Source of the DNA: Elysia marginata
Lineage: Eukaryota; Mollusca; Gastropoda; Plakobranchidae
Length of the DNA: 28,181 nt
Direction: 5' to 3'
NCBI GenBank assembly: GCA_019649035.1
Contig: BMAT01012846.1
Span: 72,997 to 101,177, forward strand
Positions within the stretch are counted from its first letter, which is position 1. The number at the start of each line of letters is the position of its first letter. The notes under the pieces are model-generated. The model was not told the DNA's origin and made no database searches. It saw only the letters and a program-made list of their open reading frames with translations. Both the position numbers and the translations under genes were made by a program. Shown in pieces: positions 21,401-27,400 of the stretch.

Positions 21401-24400
21401 AAGAGAGGTCCTCTCGGAGATATTTCAAAAAGGGATTGGAAGCATAATGTCAGTTTAAAAGGCTGTCGCGGTTGCAATAGAAATGTGGTTGCTCTGCAAA
21501 GTATACAAATGTATAAAAATGCAACAAAGTCATAAAAAAGTTGGCAATACAGAAGGTCTCTTTAGACAGGTGGTCCGCAAGGCAGGTTTGACTGTATTAA
21601 CAAATGATTGTAAACAATACAAAGCTATAAAAAAATGACTGAGTAAACGTTTACTGAATTTAGGTTGTGACCTTAACAGGGGAAATTGAAATAACACTTC
21701 CCCTTTCTCCTCATTAAAACACTTGTATAGATTTTAAATACACCCCAAATTGTTTGGACTGTGGACTGGGTGTGAGACAGTCTCAACAATTTTGAATGGC
21801 TTACCGTGCCCGTCCACTGGTCCTCCTCGTTAACCCATGTGTCATTCCAGTTGTTCCAATCTGAAAATACAGATAGGTTTTAATGAATAGTGTCTACAGG
21901 CATAAGGTAAACAACTGACTTTTAATTTACTTTACAAACAATAGTCTCCAAAGAACTTTTTTCCAAACTTGACTTGATGGACTTCACATACATGGAGATC
22001 ACTTTAAAATTTTCTTCTTCGTTTATTTAAACTGAAAAACAAGACTGAACATGACATGTTTGATCTCTTACTAGTCTGTCGCCCAAAATGTGTTTAGCAA
22101 ACAGCTTTAATTGAATTCAATAGTTAAAGGTCCTCTAAGCTTCAAGAGGTTGCTGGTCATACTTGGCATTTATGTAAGTAAGATATGTCTCCTCAACTTG
22201 TCAATGAAACAGTTGATGGGATTCAAAGTCAAGGTATGCATCTATATATTACCTGTGTCTTTGTTCACCGTTTTAGTTTCTGCCGTCTCGTTGGTCCATG
22301 TATCTATCTCTGGCCCATCAATGTGCTGAGAATTATTCATCTTCTCAAAGCGGGGAACTCGATTGTAGCTTCTGAAAAGGTGAGAAATTTGTTGAAAAGA
22401 TCCCTTCACACTTATGAATATTTTCCAGTCTTTCCAAAGCTTACAACAGTCAAATCTATCTCTGCTTTAAGCAAAGAAAAGTTGTTCCCAAGTTTGCTTT
22501 TCTTTCCCATCCATTAGAGCACCCTTTTGCATGAACAATCATACGAAAATTTCCTTTAAATGCAACAAATTTAGAGATGCAAACTCCATTTCCACTTCCT
22601 TATAGGCAATATCCATTTAAAGGAACAGTAGTAGATATATATATTTTTTTTATTTAAATCATTCTTCCAATTTAGGTGGTGCATGCCCATAATTTTTCAT
22701 CTCTAAAAACACCACAATAAAAATTATACTATTTCTGCACTATTTTGAGTTCAACTCCTTAATGAATCAATTAATTTCCCCTTTAAAAAAATCTCATGAT
22801 GACACAAAAGGGCTTGGGCAGTCTAAGAAATTCATATTAACAGGATTTCATCACATGCAATCTCAAAAAAGAGTAAACAAAAAATACATATGAAACACAT
22901 ACAAAAGTAATGCTTACCTATTCCCATCTCTGTCATTGCTGTTAGAGAATCGACCGCGACCACCTCCACCACCTCGTTTTACACCAAAACCTGAGTAAAA
23001 AAAAATGTTAGAAATGAGTGTTTACAATCAAATGGGATGCATAACTTCTGAATCAATTTAATTCTGACCTTTCACAAATCCTGAAAAAACCACTTAAAGG
23101 TAATACTAGCAACTGGCCCTCTTAAAACTAATGGGCAAAAAAGTTTTTACACAACAGAACTTCTGCTTTTTCACAATTCTAAATTTGAAGGCTGTTGGCC
23201 ATGTCAAATTATGATTTAACTCTGACAAATTTTTCTCAGCTTTTGGGGTAAAATGTCAAGTTTTACACGGCTACTTTATAAGCCTGTTTAAGTGGCTCTC
23301 CTAACAGGCCAACTACTTTGCTTTTCAATTTACACAATTTTTTTTTCAAAGAAAAGTTAGGAAAGTTTGCTTACCACCTTTCCCACGGGGTCTGCCCCTG
23401 TCTGCTCCACTTCTGTCTCTTTTGTCATCCCCTCTGTCATTATCCCAGTCTTCTGTGTTACTTCGATCTCTATTTTCTCTGTCACCGACATTTCCTCTGT
23501 CCCTGCCACGTCCGCGAGCAAGTCTAGGTGGTGGCCCTCCATTCCTGCGCCCCCCTCTGCGTGGCGGAGCATCTCCTCGGTCGGCTCCACCTTCTCTTTC
23601 TTCTCGATCACCCCTGTCTTTGGGTCTGTTCTCAAACTGATCTTCATTGGTGTGGTTCGAGTCTTTTAGAGCTGAGGTGTTGCTTTTCTTTTTACGTTTA
23701 CCACCCTGCTCTCGCCATTCTCCTTGCTGAAACAAAGGATAAATTGTCTATGTAAGTCTCATGTTACCTTGAGGAGACTCTTTAAATAATTGAAAAAACC
23801 AAGGAGTTGCAGCAAAAGAAGATATACTCTATGCACTGCCAGAGCTGCAAACTCCTAATCAACCAGCTCCAGTACTTTTAGACCTCCAGATCAGGTTTTT
23901 CCAAAGCATTCCAGTATTCACTAAGAAAAAGGCTAACCAATAACTTCCTCAACCTTTTCCACCCATTTCCTCCTCCTCTATACACTCCCACCCCACGAAA
24001 AATATGTCATTACTCCATTCTCTTATTATCTCAAATCACGATCAATCTACACATTGCTACATGCTTTAACTACAGAGCCTTTACAACTTTATACATCCCT
24101 CACATCCAAAATCTCAAGCAATAACCTTTATCTTATGCTAATTTCCTTTCCCTTCCAAACTCTTTAGACAAAAAACTGCATAGTTGCCTCAATACTTTTG
24201 TCTTTCGCAAAGCTGGCAACCTCATCAAACCAACTGGTTTTGAAAAGAGCTCAAAAAAATAAAACAAACAAACCAAAAAAAAACCCATGAATAGAAAATA
24301 TGATCAATTGCTGGGCAAGTAGTCCTAGTTTGGGAAAATTCAAAGATGGTGTCGTGATTGACCACAGTGGATACTTGACCTTTCCCACTTTGACTTAAAT

Positions 24401-27400
24401 AATAAATCCAGGGATGCAACTGGCCCATGCTCAAAAAGCAGGAAAATTTTACACTGTAGGTTTCCTTATAGAACTTTTGATGGACAAATTCAAAGAGATA
24501 GATACAACTCAGTACAAGTGCCTACACAGCTCTACAACTAAAAAGAAGTGTTTGATTTTCTCTGACTCTTAAATTAGGACGTTTTCTTTAACATTTAAGC
24601 CATAATTTTTTCAAGTTTTCCTGCTTTTTTAGTTTAAGAAAACTGTTAAAAATCGAAAAACTTGCAAGCCTGATAAATCTGACGGAGAGGTCTCAGCCCA
24701 ACTGTTTTTCTGATTTTTTCCTTTCAGCGGCCCTAAAGGCAAAATGAAAGTGTGCAAAAGGAGGTACTGCCTATATCCCTATTCCTAAACTTTGCAGTCA
24801 TGCTTTATCCTTCATTGAAATGGACTTAACACTAACAGAGAAAAGTCTTTTCTCACAGCAGCAGAAATACTGCAGATTACATAGTATAAAATTAATCAAT
24901 CTCATACACAAGTCTTGCTTGAACCCTCATCCCTGCCCCTCCCCCGCAACACACACACTCGCCTCTCTCTCTATTGCTACCTCTGTTCTTCTCCTCTTAT
25001 TATATCTGTTCTCTTTTTTGCCTTATATTATAAGAGGTGCATTAGAATAAAATGGAGAATTAACAACTAACGAAATCACCATAGCACGAGACTGAGCTTA
25101 AAATTTTCAACCCCATGGTGACGCTGGACAGTCCCATATGGACTGGAATGGGGAAGTGCTCTCTCGGGACTCGCCGGAGTGGAAGGTTTAATAATGTTCT
25201 GTTAATTTCTCTCACAGCATGACTACCTTTTAAAACCTAAAATTAGTCAAATATGTCTAACCTCAAATACATGAGTATGGGACTGTTTGAGTGCTAACCT
25301 TTTTTGTGTGTAAAATTCAGTAGGGGGGCTCACTAGCGAACTCTTCTCTTGGCGAGGTAGTTTATTCAAATAACTTCAGTGTTAAATCTAAGCCTAAAAA
25401 CTCACCATTGTCAAAGGGGAACAACTCTACAAGAATTTTTAAAAGTTCATGGAACAGTACCATATGAGGAGGTTCCTTGCAGAAGTCAAGCCCTCCATAT
25501 TTGAAGTTCAATTGCTTCTTCTTTCAGTTGGTTACTTTATCAGAAAATTATGAGTTTAGCTGAAAAGGCATTGACTTGTTTTTAAATGATCTGGTGCACT
25601 CTTATCTTATAGGCCTAGACTTTACAATTTCTCTCCGATCTTAGTAATCACAGCTTTTCTATGCCATTGCTAATTTCAGTACTTTAGGTGTGACACTACT
25701 CCAGTATTTTGGTATTCATTCTGATTATCAATGTTCGGTATCCATAAAACCGGAAATAAGAATGTCAAGAATGTCATATTTTTCAATATAAAAAACCTGC
25801 TCTCTGTACTGAGCAAAACGGAAATACGGATCTGTATGGGCAACAAAACCGAAAATATGGATTTCAGTATTTTTACAGAAAATCAGCATCCTTGTATACC
25901 TTAAGTTTATGGAAATAATTGCAGAATTTTTATATCCACGTACTGTAATATGTGGTGACTGTGAATGATCTTTATACAGTTGTACCCATCCTGACTTTTT
26001 ACTGTGAGTACATGGGCTTTATCTAAAGCGCAAAATCCAGGTAATCACTTGAAGTAACTTTCAAAAAGTGTTCCAAGCAAACAATAGTCTTTTTCAATTT
26101 ATGAAGAAAATTGTGTTCCAAAAATTTACCGTTTTGACTACAATAAACTTTCTTTTAAACACTGTATACAACAAGTCAAACACAACTTCTCTTCAACTTC
26201 AGCATAAGTTAAGGTAATAAAATGTTACCTGTTCATCCCCGCCCTCCAGCAAGATCATAACTGCTCCATCTGCATCGTTCTCTGCATCATGGAGAGCAAT
26301 CACAACATCTTCTTCACTCTTTCCTGTTAGTTCCATTAACTGAAAATTCCAATTTAAAAGTTGCTGTGTGAGTAGTTTAGAAGGTTTTTAAAATGTATAC
26401 TGAAGGATTATGGCATATTTGAAGAGACTTTTTCTGTTCGCCTGTTTAAAATTAAAAGAGGGTGAAAACAAAATAAACAAAAATCAAGGCAAAAAGTTCA
26501 AACAAATAAAAGTTATTTAAAGACAATTTCATAAGTAGTTTGGGCAGCTTTTGTTATAGCTATTCTGTCTTTCAGTTTCAATGTCTTGCAACCAGATCAA
26601 ATTAGTCGGATGTACAAAATTTTAATTTGAGAAAACGCACTTTGTAAGTTTACTTTTTCTTTTTATCCTAAATATCTTTATGAACAAAAATTTTAATATC
26701 TTTCCTCAAAATATTGATAACTTCATAAAACAGAAAAATGCAATCTTCAAAATATTAATGCCTTGGAAAGTACAAATTGAGACATCTGACTCATGATTTG
26801 CCCTGGTTGCAAGACTTGATACACACATGGACAGTTTTCTAATGACAAAAAGAAAACAAGCAGACAGCTATTTTTCCCTGCTCTGTTCCACTTACGTGAC
26901 TGAACACATAATTTTGGTCATTTGTCAATAAAACCAACAGCTGCAGTCTAAGTGTTAACTTGTTAAAATTGAATACAGTGGAATCATAATAAATTTAAGT
27001 TTAAACACCTTGGGACCGACTCTAACCAATACATTACTAAAAGATAAAGAAATACAAAATTGGAATTTACAGAGTTGACTTTAAGTGTATTCTACTGTAT
27101 AAACACATTCTGTGCAAACTAAAAAATGCTTTCCAACAGGAAAGAGAGATTAAATCTGTATAGATTTCATAAAAACCTGGGCCTACCTCACGAACAGTGC
27201 TTGGGTCTGCATCTCTCTGATTTGTGCTCATCATTTGTGCCAGACGAATTTGTTCTTGTGTTGGTTGCATTTTGGATGATTGTGGCTCAGTTTTTCCTGT
27301 TGTCTGTTGCTGAGGTGCATTTTTTTCACTTTTAGCCATTTTGTCTTTTGCTCCACTGTGTCTGTTTGAGCCAGCACGCGCAGTGCCAACTGATCCACTC

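Larger units (their letters stand above)
19548..21804 (-). other. Intron (2.26 kb) with AGATCT cluster, orphan ORF and possible internal first exon
   Basis: Donor GTAAGC at 21804. Contains an unexplained 101-codon minus-strand frame (19820-20125), an AGATCTAGATCT cluster (20163-20640) and an ATG in excellent Kozak context at 21277. These are described separately. Confidence 0.75.

Noticed and set aside
23357-23755. Several long plus- and minus-strand frames over the RG-rich exon
   Set aside because: They are open only because of the unusual Arg/Asp/Gly codon composition. One frame alone is in phase with both neighbouring exons and matches the family.
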